From positions 1 to 64,000 of the forward strand of contig WGAI01000059.1 in NCBI GenBank assembly GCA_015489175.1: a stretch of DNA of 64,000 nt. The letters are read 5' to 3'. Below are positions 43,331 to 53,142 of this stretch, piece after piece. Each line of letters opens with the position of its first letter. The stretch's first letter is position 1. The notes beneath the pieces are model-generated. The model worked only from the letters and a program-made list of their open reading frames with translations, was not told where the DNA came from and searched no databases. Origin of the DNA: Caldifarciminota bacterium. Lineage in GTDB: Bacteria > Hydrothermota > Hydrothermia > B15-G9. The translations under genes were made by a program, and so were the position numbers.

Positions 43331-44776
43331 CTACTGCTTGCTTTCAGGATGTTCCTTAAGCCACCTCTCGCGGAACTTGTTGTAGTATTTGTCGATATAC
43401 TCATCGCGGATACGCTTCAGTTCGGCGCGTGGGAACATCGCCAAAAGCTCCCATCCGAGATCGAGCGTCTTTTCTATCGGCCTGTCCTCGTATTCGCCCT
43501 GCCCGATATACCTCTCCTCGAATAGCTCAGCGAACTTGAAATAGAGTTTGTCTATATCCGAAAGTGCGGCCTCACCAAGGATCACGGCAAGCTCCTGCAC
43601 CTCTTTACCACGCGCATAAGCTGCAAAGAGCTGATTGAACAGGTTGGCGTGATCTTCACGCGTTTTCCCTTTCCCAATTCCTTTGTCCTTCAAACGCGAA
43701 AGGGATGCCATGACATCGACCGGCGGATAGATCTTCTTGCGGTGTAGAGACCTCGAAAGGATTATCTGCCCCTCTGTGATGTAACCTGTGAGGTCAGGGA
43801 TTGGATGTGTTTTGTCATCCTCGGGCATAGTGAGGATCGGAATCATGGTAATGGATCCCTTCTTACCCTTTATTCGTCCTGCCCTTTCGTAGATCGTGGA
43901 CAGGTCGGTGTAAAGGTAGCCCGGATAGCCGCGGCGACCTGGCACCTCTTTACGGGCAGCGGAAACCTCACGCAGAGCTTCGCAGTAGTTGGTCATGTCC
44001 GTCAAAATCACAAGCACATGGTAATCCTTATCGAAAGCGAGGAATTCGGCTGTTGTGAGTGCTACACGCGGCGTGGCGAGACGCTCGATTGCAGGGTCAT
44101 CTGCAAGATTGAGGAACAGAACAGCGCGCTCAATGGCTCCCGTCTCTTTGAAATCGTTGATGAAGAACTGTGCTTCCTCGAAAGTGATGCCCATGGCCGC
44201 GAACACCACGGCGAACTCTTCCGCTTTACCGAGCACTTTTGCCTGACGGGCGATCTGTGCGGCCATCCTGTTGTGCGGCAAGCCTGATCCTGAAAAGATC
44301 GGCAGTTTCTGGCCGCGAACGAGCGTGTTAAGCCCGTCTATCGCTGAAATCCCAGTCTGGATGAACTCGTTGGGGTAGTCCCTTGCATAAGGGTTTATCG
44401 GTGCACCGTTGATGTCACGCCTCTCCTCCGGGATTATGTCAGGGCCGTTGTCGATAGGGCGGCCAAGTCCATCGAAAACGCGCCCCAACATGTCGGCTGA
44501 AAGCGGCATTTCAATTCCGCGAGCGAGAAACCTGACCTTCGTCTTATCGATGTCAATTCCCTGTGTGCCTTCAAAGACCTGAATGAGTGCCTTGTCGCCT
44601 TCCACCATCAGCACCTGACCCGTGCGTTTGGTGCCGTCCGGGAGTGAAATCTCAACGAGCTCAGCGTATTTCGCCCCATCGACGCCCTCTACAAAGAGCA
44701 ACGGACCGGATATGTCCGTCACAGTGTTGTATTCGGTAAACCTCTTAGGATCAAGCTGTAAGCTTTTTGAACTCAT
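43331..44776 (-). CDS. atpB: V-type ATP synthase subunit B
   Basis: The 481-residue non-catalytic nucleotide-binding subunit of the V/A-type ATPase headpiece. Diagnostic segments are [18 protein letters not shown], the degenerate P-loop region [59 protein letters not shown] and [22 protein letters not shown] 44776 lies 7 nt after GGAG; ATG 44779 and TTG 44782 are alternatives. It overlaps atpA. The usual next subunit D is not present downstream; a hairpin and an APC permease follow. Confidence 0.95.
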   Translation of the reverse strand: MSSKSLQLDPKRFTEYNTVTDISGPLLFVEGVDGAKYAELVEISLPDGTKRTGQVLMVEGDKALIQVFEGTQGIDIDKTKVRFLARGIEMPLSADMLGRVFDGLGRPIDNGPDIIPEERRDINGAPINPYARDYPNEFIQTGISAIDGLNTLVRGQKLPIFSGSGLPHNRMAAQIARQAKVLGKAEEFAVVFAAMGITFEEAQFFINDFKETGAIERAVLFLNLADDPAIERLATPRVALTTAEFLAFDKDYHVLVILTDMTNYCEALREVSAARKEVPGRRGYPGYLYTDLSTIYERAGRIKGKKGSITMIPILTMPEDDKTHPIPDLTGYITEGQIILSRSLHRKKIYPPVDVMASLSRLKDKGIGKGKTREDHANLFNQLFAAYARGKEVQELAVILGEAALSDIDKLYFKFAELFEERYIGQGEYEDRPIEKTLDLGWELLAMFPRAELKRIRDEYIDKYYNKFRERWLKEHPESKQ

Positions 44777-46532
44777 CATCAATCTCCTTCCTCAATGCCT
44801 CAAATTTTTCGACGAATTTGCCTTCACGGTCTTCTTCGATGAATTTCATTCTGGCCACTTTCTCCCATGAACCGAGTTTCCGCATCTCCTGTACAGAAAC
44901 CCCTTTGTTTAGCGCCTGCTTTGCATTGTCGTAGAGATGGAATATAGTCTTCAACATCTGATGCTGTTTTATCAGTGAGCTGTAAGTATCGATCGGATCA
45001 AATGCGTTCTGGTGGAGGTAATCCTCACGGATTGACCTTGCTATCTCCATGAGCAGCTGGTCGGATTGTGAAAGGTAATCGAGACCGACGAGCCTCACGA
45101 TCTCCTGAAGCTCAGCCTCCTTTTCGAGGATTGTCATTGCCTCTTTTGACATGGTGTAGAAATCTTCACCGATCTCTTTGTCCAGATATGGTTTCACACC
45201 TTCAAGGTAAAGGGAATAGCTGCGAAGCCAGTGGATGGCAGGGAAATGTCTCTGATAGGCCAGCTGTGCGTCGAGGCTCCAGAACACCTTTACAACCCTG
45301 AGTGTGGCCTGAACAACCGGGTCTGCGAGGTCACCGCCGGGCGGCGAGACAGCGCCTATTGCCGTGAGTGCACCCTCCCGTTCCTCCTGACCGAGTGTCT
45401 TGACGCGTCCAGCACGCTCGTAGAAGGACGCGACGCGGGTTGCCAGATATGCGGGATACCCCTCTTCGCCGGGCATCTCTTCAAGTCGGCCGGATATCTC
45501 GCGCATCGCCTCAGCCCATCTCGATGTTGAGTCGGCCATGAGCGCCACCGTGTAGCCCATGTCGCGGAAATATTCAGCTATCGTTATACCCGTATAGACC
45601 GACGCCTCACGCGCCGCGACAGGCATGTTGGATGTGTTTGCTATCAGGATGGTTCTCTGCATCAAAGGGAGGCCTGAACGGGGGTCTTCGAGCTCAGGGA
45701 ACTCTATCAACACATCTGTCATCTCGTTTCCACGCTCACCGCAACCGATATACACAACTATGTCAGCATCAGACCATTTTGCGAGCTGGTGCTGGATGAC
45801 TGTTTTGCCTGAACCGAACGGCCCCGGCACGCAAGCTGTGCCACCCTTCGCAACCGGAAAGAAGGTATCGATTATGCGCTGTCCCGTAACCATCGGGATG
45901 TCAGGAAATAGCCTCTCTTTTACCGGTCTTGGCACACGCACAGGCCATTTGTGATAAAGCTTAACTTCGTAACTATCACCGTCTTCAGTTTTGACGACTG
46001 CAACGACATCTTCAACTGTGAATTCTCCTTCTTCGATTTTCTCTATTTTGCCAGGTTTTGCGTTTGGTGGAATCAAAATCTTGTGGTTTACAAGCTCGGT
46101 TTCCTTGACTTCTCCAATGACATCACCGGGTTCAACATGATCCCCTGCTTTTTTGACCGGTTTGAAATGCCACTTTTTATCTCTTGGCAGCGCAGGGACA
46201 TGAATGCCACGAGTAATGAAATGGCCGGCCTTTTCGGATATGACATCGAGAGGTCTCTGGATTCCGTCGAAGATGGATGATATGAGTCCGGGGCCAAGCT
46301 CTACCGAAAGGGGTTCGCCTGTTGGATAAACCGGCTCTCCCGGGCCAATTCCTGTGGTATCTTCATATACCTGTATGGAGGCTCTGTCACCTTTTAACTC
46401 AATTATTTCGCCTATCAGCCTGTGGTCGCTGACATACACGACATCATACATCTTTGAACCAAGCATATTTTTGGCGACCACCAATGGCCCGGCGACCTTA
46501 ACTATCTCGCCTACCTGTTTTGTTTCAGCCAT
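44751..46532 (-). CDS. atpA: V-type ATP synthase subunit A (catalytic)
   Basis: 593 residues, normal length. The catalytic P-loop is [12 protein letters not shown] (Gly237-Thr244), preceded by the subunit A-specific non-homologous region (about residues 110-200). [20 protein letters not shown] holds the catalytic Glu, and [20 protein letters not shown] with [10 protein letters not shown] are hallmarks. ATG 46532 has AAAGGAG upstream. A possible promoter TGGACA/TAGAAT with an 18-nt spacer lies at 46605-46576. Subunits E, C, F, I, K and D are absent from the window, so the complex is encoded at two or more loci. Confidence 0.95.
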   Translation of the reverse strand: MAETKQVGEIVKVAGPLVVAKNMLGSKMYDVVYVSDHRLIGEIIELKGDRASIQVYEDTTGIGPGEPVYPTGEPLSVELGPGLISSIFDGIQRPLDVISEKAGHFITRGIHVPALPRDKKWHFKPVKKAGDHVEPGDVIGEVKETELVNHKILIPPNAKPGKIEKIEEGEFTVEDVVAVVKTEDGDSYEVKLYHKWPVRVPRPVKERLFPDIPMVTGQRIIDTFFPVAKGGTACVPGPFGSGKTVIQHQLAKWSDADIVVYIGCGERGNEMTDVLIEFPELEDPRSGLPLMQRTILIANTSNMPVAAREASVYTGITIAEYFRDMGYTVALMADSTSRWAEAMREISGRLEEMPGEEGYPAYLATRVASFYERAGRVKTLGQEEREGALTAIGAVSPPGGDLADPVVQATLRVVKVFWSLDAQLAYQRHFPAIHWLRSYSLYLEGVKPYLDKEIGEDFYTMSKEAMTILEKEAELQEIVRLVGLDYLSQSDQLLMEIARSIREDYLHQNAFDPIDTYSSLIKQHQMLKTIFHLYDNAKQALNKGVSVQEMRKLGSWEKVARMKFIEEDREGKFVEKFEALRKEIDDEFKKLTA

Positions 46533-46575
46533 CCACAAATCTCCTTTTTCGCAAATGATTTTGAAGAGGTTGATA

Positions 46576-46605
46576 ATTCTAAACTTTTCTGCCCCTTGAT
46601 GTCCA
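46576..46605 (-). promoter_or_regulatory. Putative promoter for atpA-atpB
   Basis: Minus strand TGGACA (46605-46600), 18-nt spacer, TAGAAT (46581-46576). It lies 8 bp from the IS end motif at 46613-46638, just as the speD promoter lies 8 bp from its IS end. Confidence 0.45.
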
Positions 46606-46612
46606 GAATGCG

Positions 46613-46638
46613 TTATCACTCATTTAAAATGTTACCGA
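46613..46638. mobile_element. Solo insertion-sequence end
   Basis: TTATCACTCATTTAAAATGT plus TACCGA matches the left end of the decayed element at 34829-34854 at 25 of 26 positions. No transposase fragment or opposite end was recognised nearby, so only a terminal scar remains. Confidence 0.6.
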
Positions 46639-47273
46639 GGAGATGTTAGTCCACATTTGATTTTGTTACTACACCTCACCGAAAAGAGAGTAATTCTCCC
46701 GTTATATAATCGATGTAGTGAGAGTGAGTTACGGCTTCAACAGGTGGGGAAGTTACAAAGTTGGGGTATATTTGCGGTTAGATGCGGAGCCACGGATAAG
46801 ATGGCGTGGATTGCTGATGTGATGGCGACGGGGCGGGATGAGTTATGCTCAGTTATGCAAAGAGATTAAGGAACATCTTTCTAACAATGCTTCGGTTATA
46901 TACAGCACAACAAAGTAAACGGCATATAGCCGCGCTGGAAAGGGTTCTGGTCGTTATTTAAGGGCAGGCAATTTGCACCTAAACCATTGCATCATAACAG
47001 GGGCTCTGACACAAAATAGCGTCACAACCTGACCGCAGTTTCACTTCACAACATTGTCCTTTGACTGACTTTATACCCAACACATTTTGGGCATTTAAAA
47101 TCGCCTCACGCCGTAATGGGAAGTAACATAGTGATTTCTAAAAGGTTATTTTTTATTCGCGGCGGAACTTTGAAAGCAGATGTAAGGTTATGGCCTTATA
47201 ATTTTGCAACCACAAGTTTAGCGAGTATTGAACTCCTGATTTTGCCATCAAAAATCCATTCAAGGAGGTTTTT
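46639..47273. other. Long gene-free region upstream of the subtilase
   Basis: About 630 bp with no gene that can be supported: frames on either strand are short and lack ribosome sites or recognisable products. A TATAAT at 47197-47202, 71 nt before the subtilase start, is a possible -10 element without a good -35. Together with the IS scar at its edge it looks like a decayed or rearranged segment. Confidence 0.5.
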
Positions 47274-50200
47274 ATGCACAAATGGATTATCCCCATGCTG
47301 CTGGTGGTCTCTATCTCAGCCTCTCAAGCCGGAACGATAAGCAAGAAGCTGCAGGAAAGGTTGAGTAAGGCCACCCCAGATGACCACATAAAGGTATTGG
47401 TCTGGATGTCAGAGCAGGCTGATATGAGCACCCTGAAAGGTGCGGACTACGCCACGAAGGCGGAGTATCTGAGGGATCTCGCGGAGAGAACCCAGAGGCC
47501 GATCCTCACAACGCTGGCCTCAAAAGGCAGAGAAGTGCTTGATGTGAGAAGTTTCTGGCTTGTAAACATGATTTACATGGAAGCCACGCCTGAGGTTATA
47601 CGGGAAGTTGCACAACGGAACGATGTTGCGTTTGTTGACATCTCAAGGGTCAGACACATCATAGAGCCGCATCCGAGCACGAAGCCTGTCCCACATACCA
47701 AAACCGTCGAGTGGAACATAGACAAGATCAAAGCGGACTCCGTGTGGGCCGAATACGGGCTTTCAGGCGACGGCGTCATAGTTGGCACAATGGACACAGG
47801 TATCGATCCGTCACATCCAGCGTTGCAGGGCAACTTTTCCGGCCATTTCTTCGATGCAGTAAACGGTCAGAGCGCGCCTTATGACGATCACGGCCACGGC
47901 ACGCATGTCGCCGGAACGATCGCAGGTGGCGACGGACCGGGCCCGTTCGACCACGATATAGGAATCGCTTACAACGCACAGATCGTGTCCGCCAAAGCCT
48001 TCAACGCAGGCGGCAGCGGCAGCGATCCCGACATCATCGCATGCTTCCAGTATTTCGTCACGCTGAAGGCCGATTCTGGAGTTGACATCAAAGTCGTGTC
48101 GAACTCCTGGGGCAGCACCGATAACACGGATACCACATTCCTGCCGTATGTGCGTGCATGGCATGAGTTTGACATCATACCTGTGTTCGCCAGTGGAAAC
48201 TCAGGCCCATCTTCGGGAAGTGCGGGAACACCCGGCAACTTCCCCAATGTCATCGGGGTGGGAGCGACGACATCTTCTGACAACATCGCATCATTCAGCT
48301 CGCGTGGCCCTGCACCAAACCAGTATCCGTGGAACGACACCACCCTGTGGTCCCGTCCGGACTGGAACTTCATAAAGCCTGACATCTCGGCACCGGGTCA
48401 AGGCGTGACATCGAGCGTGCCGGGCGGCGGATACGCCACATGGGACGGGACTTCGATGGCCACACCGCATATCACCGGTGTGATAGCACTCATGTTCGAG
48501 AAAAATCCGGGCCTCGATTACAGCCTCGTTTACGACATATTGACCAACTACGCAGTTGACCACCCGTCGCAGGGCGCACCCTATCCAAACAATGACTATG
48601 GATGGGGCCGTGTGAACGCTCTGCTCGCAGTGGAAAACACCCCATCCCTCGATTCGCCGTATCTCAGAGTTCTCTCACCGCTCGTTGACGACGCTTCCGG
48701 TAACAACAACGGTATTCCTGATCCCGGAGAGACAGTCACGATGTATGTTCCACTCAGGAACATCGGTCTTAATGTGTTCAATGTGACTGCTACCCTTACG
48801 AGCGACGACCCTGACATCACGATATCGGATAACACGGCGAACTACGGCGATGTTTACTCCGATAGCACTGCTCAGGGAGATGGCTTTGAGTTCACATCAA
48901 ACCCTGAGCGCAGGCCTGGCCTTCCGACAACATTTGTGATATCTATCTCAGGAACCGACTCCGCAGGCGCACCTTACACCAAAGTCGATACATTCAACCT
49001 TCAAATAGGCGTGCCCGAATACTATCCATGGTTCGCAGACGATTTTGAGAGCGGTCTCGGCCAGTGGATAACCGGTGGCACAAGCGATTGGGGGATTACA
49101 GAGGAGTCAAGTCACAGTGCGTCCCATAGCGCCACAGACTCTCCGAACGCCCAATATGGCAACAACGAGCACAAATACCTCATGATAGCAGAACCTATCG
49201 ACCTGTCAGACGCCTACTTCGCAAGGATTCACCTGTGGCAGAAGTATTCTCTCGAGAACGGATTTGACTACGGATACATTCAGGTCTCCACGGACTCTTC
49301 CGATGCAGGCGAGTGGACGAATGTCGCGACCGTGAACGGTGATCAGGACGACTGGCAGGAGAGTTATTACGACATATCCGGCTTTGCCGGTCAGCAGGTT
49401 TACATAAGGTTCTTGTTGGAAACCGACGGCTCCGTGACGCGCGACGGATGGTATATCGATGATGTTTCAGTCGAATTAGATATTCCTTTAGAGGGTGTCA
49501 TCATCTCACTTCGCGGCGTGGATGTGCTCGACGATGGTGGAAACGGCATCATCGACCCTGGCGAGTCGGGTTATCTGTTCGTGCACATCTTCAACATGGG
49601 CAGCGATACAGGCATAAATGTCAGCGCTTTGCTTAGCAGCGCAGACGATTACATCACGATAAACGACTCCACAGCAAGTAATGCGTTAATACTGCCCGGA
49701 CAGGAACTTATCGATACATTCCAGATAACGGCTGCTGAAAACGCGCCAAGGGAACATGTTGCAGTGTTTGCTCTCCACATTTCTGGTGATAATTTCACAT
49801 CCGATAAGGAATTCGCACTTATTATCGGCCAGAAGACAGTCGCTGACCCGTCCGGCCCTGACAGTTATGGCTATTATGCCTTTGAGGACACGGATACCTC
49901 TTACAACGATCACCCAACATTCGAATGGGTTGAAATAGCGCCGTCGGCAGGTGGTCCCGGTACCCATCTGAACCTCGGCGATGATGACAACCATGTCCTG
50001 ACAATTCCGTTCACATTCAACTACTATGGGACCACATACAGCAACCTGACGATATGTTCAAACGGGTGGATCGCAATGGGTTCGGTTTCGGAAACCGATT
50101 TCAGCAACTCTGAAATTCCTAACAGCGATGGGCCACCGGCAATGATAGCCCCGATGTGGGATGACCTCAATCCAAATGAGGGCGGAGAAGTGGCTTATTA

Positions 50201-50795
50201 CATCGATAACGACAATCATCGCGTGATCGTGGAGTGGAAAGATCTGCCACACTACGGAAGCTCATCTGACCGCGAGAATTTTGAGGCGATACTTTATGAC
50301 CCTGCTTACTATCCTACTGTGACAGGTGACGGTGTGATTCTGTTCCAGTATCTGACAGACCCTGCACAGGACGACTTTACCACAGGAATTGAAGATCCGA
50401 CCGAGACAATCGGACTTCAGTTTTACTTTGATGGCACCCTGGACCGTCTTGCAACTCCCATAACCGCAGGCAAAGCCATAAAGTTCACAACAGGCAGCAC
50501 ATCAGGCGTTCAGGAACCTGTGCCTCAGCCTATAAACAAGCTGGCTTTCGGCATTTCACCCAATGTCATAACAGGTAGAGCTGTGATAACGCTCGCGCTC
50601 CCATCCCGCCAGTATGTTGACATCAAGGTCTATGATCTCAGCGGCAGGGTTGTAAGCACGGTGTTCAGGGGGCAGAAGAAGGCTGGCATCTACCGGTTCA
50701 ACTGGAATCCTGCGGAGCTACCGAACGGTGTGTATTTCGTATCGCTTACAGCAGGCAAAACGCAGTTCACCCGCAAAGCATTGATAATAAGGTAA
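47274..50795 (+). CDS. Large secreted subtilisin-like protease with C-terminal sorting domain
   Basis: 1173 residues. A signal peptide (KWIIPMLLVVSISASQAG) precedes a propeptide-like region (about 25-130). The S8 domain has Asp174 (GTMDTGIDPSHP), His208 (DHGHGTHVAGTIAG), oxyanion Asn309 (VFASGNSGPS) and Ser394 (DGTSMATPHITG). Then come a CARDB-like domain, a jelly-roll/MAM-like domain (DFESGLGQWITGGTSDWG to GWYIDDVSVE), a second CARDB-like domain and another beta domain with ICSNGWIAMGS. The final 75 residues (VYDLSGRVVSTVF, GIYRFNWNPAELPNGVYFV) resemble a type A sorting/FlgD-like module. AAGGAGG precedes the ATG. It probably degrades external protein. Confidence 0.93.
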   Translation: MHKWIIPMLLVVSISASQAGTISKKLQERLSKATPDDHIKVLVWMSEQADMSTLKGADYATKAEYLRDLAERTQRPILTTLASKGREVLDVRSFWLVNMIYMEATPEVIREVAQRNDVAFVDISRVRHIIEPHPSTKPVPHTKTVEWNIDKIKADSVWAEYGLSGDGVIVGTMDTGIDPSHPALQGNFSGHFFDAVNGQSAPYDDHGHGTHVAGTIAGGDGPGPFDHDIGIAYNAQIVSAKAFNAGGSGSDPDIIACFQYFVTLKADSGVDIKVVSNSWGSTDNTDTTFLPYVRAWHEFDIIPVFASGNSGPSSGSAGTPGNFPNVIGVGATTSSDNIASFSSRGPAPNQYPWNDTTLWSRPDWNFIKPDISAPGQGVTSSVPGGGYATWDGTSMATPHITGVIALMFEKNPGLDYSLVYDILTNYAVDHPSQGAPYPNNDYGWGRVNALLAVENTPSLDSPYLRVLSPLVDDASGNNNGIPDPGETVTMYVPLRNIGLNVFNVTATLTSDDPDITISDNTANYGDVYSDSTAQGDGFEFTSNPERRPGLPTTFVISISGTDSAGAPYTKVDTFNLQIGVPEYYPWFADDFESGLGQWITGGTSDWGITEESSHSASHSATDSPNAQYGNNEHKYLMIAEPIDLSDAYFARIHLWQKYSLENGFDYGYIQVSTDSSDAGEWTNVATVNGDQDDWQESYYDISGFAGQQVYIRFLLETDGSVTRDGWYIDDVSVELDIPLEGVIISLRGVDVLDDGGNGIIDPGESGYLFVHIFNMGSDTGINVSALLSSADDYITINDSTASNALILPGQELIDTFQITAAENAPREHVAVFALHISGDNFTSDKEFALIIGQKTVADPSGPDSYGYYAFEDTDTSYNDHPTFEWVEIAPSAGGPGTHLNLGDDDNHVLTIPFTFNYYGTTYSNLTICSNGWIAMGSVSETDFSNSEIPNSDGPPAMIAPMWDDLNPNEGGEVAYYIDNDNHRVIVEWKDLPHYGSSSDRENFEAILYDPAYYPTVTGDGVILFQYLTDPAQDDFTTGIEDPTETIGLQFYFDGTLDRLATPITAGKAIKFTTGSTSGVQEPVPQPINKLAFGISPNVITGRAVITLALPSRQYVDIKVYDLSGRVVSTVFRGQKKAGIYRFNWNPAELPNGVYFVSLTAGKTQFTRKALIIR

Positions 50796-51184
50796 TGAAA
50801 ACAGGGGCGGCCATTACCCTTCTGACCGTTGCTATTGTCAGCTGTCACAGTAAAGTGGTGGAAGGGTGGCCGCCCTTTCAAATATCAAATTGCCATAAAA
50901 TTTTGAATCCTGACTCACTTCCTGTGCCAATCGCCAGAAAATTGAAACAAAAGGCTTATACAGTTAATCTAATGGCATATACAAAAGAGATGTTCCCAAG
51001 TTTAGCGTTCAAAGGTGTTCCTAAGTTCACATTTGCGGCTGTTTGCGATGGCTCTTATGCATTGAGGTATTTATGGATAATCGACGGAGACAGGGTCTTT
51101 GCTGGCGTGCAGATCTGGGTCATTGTTGATCCATCTTCAGGGTCTATAACAAAAATTTACATGGAGAGGTTGCCCTATGAGTAA
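50795..51184 (+). CDS. Putative small lipoprotein of unknown function
   Basis: 129 residues. The N terminus GAAITLLTVAIVSCHSK resembles a lipoprotein signal with cysteine at about residue 17. The mature part has SLAFKGVPKFTFAAVCDGSY and a hydrophobic RVFAGVQIWVIVDPSSG strand pair. No family recognised. The ATG shares a base with the subtilase stop (TAATG) and the gene overlaps fdhD by 8 nt, so the three are co-transcribed. Confidence 0.65.
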   Translation: MKTGAAITLLTVAIVSCHSKVVEGWPPFQISNCHKILNPDSLPVPIARKLKQKAYTVNLMAYTKEMFPSLAFKGVPKFTFAAVCDGSYALRYLWIIDGDRVFAGVQIWVIVDPSSGSITKIYMERLPYE

Positions 51185-51878
51185 TTGTCCACCTGCAGTT
51201 GTTCAAAGAAGGATAATAAGGTTCGAGGCGGGAACGGTTGAGGAACGCCTCGATGACCTTTTGATTGAATCCACAATAAAAGTTTTGTGGAACGGAAAAC
51301 GGATTTACTCCGGTTTGGTGACGAGGTGTAATCTGGTCGATTTCGTTGTTGGTCACCTCATCAGCGAAGGATTTATTTGCGATGATTCGGATGTTTTTGA
51401 GATATCCATTAAAGGAGACCGTATTGAGGTGACCGGGCGTGATAACCCATGCAACACCCCATCCCGTGAGCTGAAAGAGGCGGAAGTCAAGGCGTGGAAA
51501 CTCATCAAGTACGCAAACATCGTCCGTGGAATGGGCTGGATTTACAAGGAGACCGGAAGCACACACACGGGTGGCATATTCGTGGAAGGAACTTTGAAAA
51601 TCTTCCATGAGGACATATCCAGATGGAATGTAGCAGACAAACTTGTTGGAACGGCTTTCAGGCAAAACATACATCCTGATATCGTGATAGTTTCCAGCAG
51701 GATGGTGTCGCCGCTTGTCAAAAAGCTGGCTCATTTAGGAGCTCCGATCATAGCATCGGTGTCAGCCCCGACGGAAAAGGCGGTCGAAACAGCGGAGGAA
51801 TACGGGCTCACACTTGTGGGTTTCCTGAGAGGGAACAGGTTTAACATATACTCAAATGAGTGGAGGATCATCTACTGA
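51177..51878 (+). CDS. fdhD: FdhD-like sulfurtransferase/accessory protein, lacking the CGxCG motif
   Basis: 233 residues. FdhD passes sulfur to the molybdenum cofactor of formate dehydrogenases. Family segments are visible: VGHLISEGFICDDSDV, GSTHTGGIFVEG, HEDISRWNVADKLVGTAFRQ (for the usual EDVGRHNAVDK), IVSSRMVSPLVKKLAHLGAP and SVSAPTEKAVETAEEYGLTL plus VGFLRGNRFNIYS. The central cysteine loop normally reading CGxCG is missing; the region between TPSRELKEAEV and YANIVRGMG is short. Only one cysteine (NPCNTP) lies near. A cognate FDH lies at 17937-20657. Confidence 0.85.
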   Translation: MSNCPPAVVQRRIIRFEAGTVEERLDDLLIESTIKVLWNGKRIYSGLVTRCNLVDFVVGHLISEGFICDDSDVFEISIKGDRIEVTGRDNPCNTPSRELKEAEVKAWKLIKYANIVRGMGWIYKETGSTHTGGIFVEGTLKIFHEDISRWNVADKLVGTAFRQNIHPDIVIVSSRMVSPLVKKLAHLGAPIIASVSAPTEKAVETAEEYGLTLVGFLRGNRFNIYSNEWRIIY

Positions 51879-52236
51879 TTGCCTGTTCGTGGTGTCGTTG
51901 AGCTGGAAAACACGCGTTTACCTGAAAGCTATGCTGATGGAGGAACTCAGCGGATGGCGGATTTTTTCGGTCATCTCCGTGCGCGATGTCCGATCGACGG
52001 TCGATCAATGCAAAGATGTTGTCCTGATTCTGGAATTTCCACTTGAAATGAGCGAGTTTGAAAGGGAATGGCTAAAATTCGTGTCGGACAGGGTCCCCAC
52101 CGTCGTGCTGGGGCATTCACCTGAGTGGCTTCGCCACAAGCTGCACTTCGACTACCCGATAACCATAGGTGAAATTGTCGAGAAGTTAAAGGGTTTCCTC
52201 GTCTCACATGAGAAAGACGAGCTTAAACAGGCGTGA
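51856..52236 (+). CDS. Small protein of unknown function (receiver-like alternation)
   Basis: 126 residues; alternating strands and helices (DCLFVVSLSW, DVVLILEFPLEM, VPTVVLGHSPEW) recall a degenerate response-regulator receiver fold, but the phosphate-acceptor Asp and Lys are not clear. It overlaps the end of fdhD by 23 nt and the convergent lepB by 33 nt. Function unknown. Confidence 0.6.
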   Translation: MSGGSSTDCLFVVSLSWKTRVYLKAMLMEELSGWRIFSVISVRDVRSTVDQCKDVVLILEFPLEMSEFEREWLKFVSDRVPTVVLGHSPEWLRHKLHFDYPITIGEIVEKLKGFLVSHEKDELKQA

Positions 52237-52920
52237 CCACCTGATTTTCTTCCATATCGGCCAGAGCGGCCTGTAAGGGTCCCATGAGAAGTAGATGATG
52301 AGCGGCATCCCCTTCAACTTTTTCAATGGCACCGGCCCAAAAAATCGCGAATCGAATGAGTTATCGCGGTTATCACCCATTACGAAGATGTGCCCTTCGG
52401 GCACCACAACAGGGCCGAAATTGTCCCGAACGGACGGGAGCCCGCCGTTTACCCCCTCCATAAACTCGCCGTTAAGCCAATTTTCCTGAAATATCTGCCT
52501 TTCAAGCTCAGTTTTGGTGGGCATAAGCGGTGGGTAGATGTTGGGATCTCTGTGAACCACATACGGCTCATCGAGCCGCTTCCCGTTGACATAAACGACC
52601 TTGTTTACTATCTGAACTGTATCGCCTCCAAGCGCTATGCACCTTTTGACCAGATCTTTTCCCTTTTCCGTGATCGATGAGAATATGACGATTTCCTGTC
52701 TGTGCGGTTTTTTAAGCGGCAACACCCTCGTGTCGGTGAATGGGATACTCAATCCATAGACAAATTTCGCGGCAAGAAGGAAATCGCCGACGAGCAAAGT
52801 ATCTTCCATTGAGCTCGACGGTATGTGGTAGGCTTGAACCACCCATTCGCGCAGGGCAAGAACCACAAGTATGACCCACAACCACGATCTGATTTCGGCT
52901 ATTACCTTTCTCCTATCCAT
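52204..52920 (-). CDS. lepB: Signal peptidase I
   Basis: 238 residues with an N-terminal membrane anchor (WLWVILVVLALREWVVQAY). The catalytic Ser37 lies in IPSSSMEDTLLVGD, Lys92 in KDLVKRCIALGGDTV, and box E in FVMGDNRDNSFDSRFFGPVP. It removes signal peptides of exported proteins such as the subtilase encoded nearby. No Shine-Dalgarno sequence; a good promoter (TTGAGG, 17 nt, TATAAT) ends 11 nt before the ATG, so the leader is about five nt or less. Confidence 0.95.
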   Translation of the reverse strand: MDRRKVIAEIRSWLWVILVVLALREWVVQAYHIPSSSMEDTLLVGDFLLAAKFVYGLSIPFTDTRVLPLKKPHRQEIVIFSSITEKGKDLVKRCIALGGDTVQIVNKVVYVNGKRLDEPYVVHRDPNIYPPLMPTKTELERQIFQENWLNGEFMEGVNGGLPSVRDNFGPVVVPEGHIFVMGDNRDNSFDSRFFGPVPLKKLKGMPLIIYFSWDPYRPLWPIWKKIRWSRLFKLVFLM

Positions 52921-52931
52921 GACGGCAGTTG

Positions 52932-52960
52932 ATTATAATTCCCACATTTACATTCCTCAA
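52932..52960 (-). promoter_or_regulatory. lepB promoter
   Basis: Minus strand TTGAGG (52960-52955), 17-nt spacer, TATAAT (52937-52932). Predicted start near 52925, about 5 nt from the ATG at 52920. Confidence 0.75.
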
Positions 52961-53142
52961 CAAAAATGCCTTAATTAGCCAGTTTGAAGGCACATTGCGG
53001 TTACGCCGATGCGATAAAACGTCCATTTTCCACAAGTCCGTAGGGTCAAAGCACGCCCACCAGGATGTGAGAGACGCTGAACTATATCACGGAGTTCGGG
53101 AAGTTGATGCCTCTAATGTGGTTCCTTGGTCGATGAGTTTGC

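Noticed and set aside
46639..47273. Possible gene in the long gap before the subtilase
   Set aside because: Frames of 70-76 codons there have no ribosome site, no recognisable product and overlap AT-rich decayed sequence.
53016..53142. Possible tRNA with a GAGTTCGGG-like loop near 53092
   Set aside because: No acceptor or anticodon stem could be folded around it.
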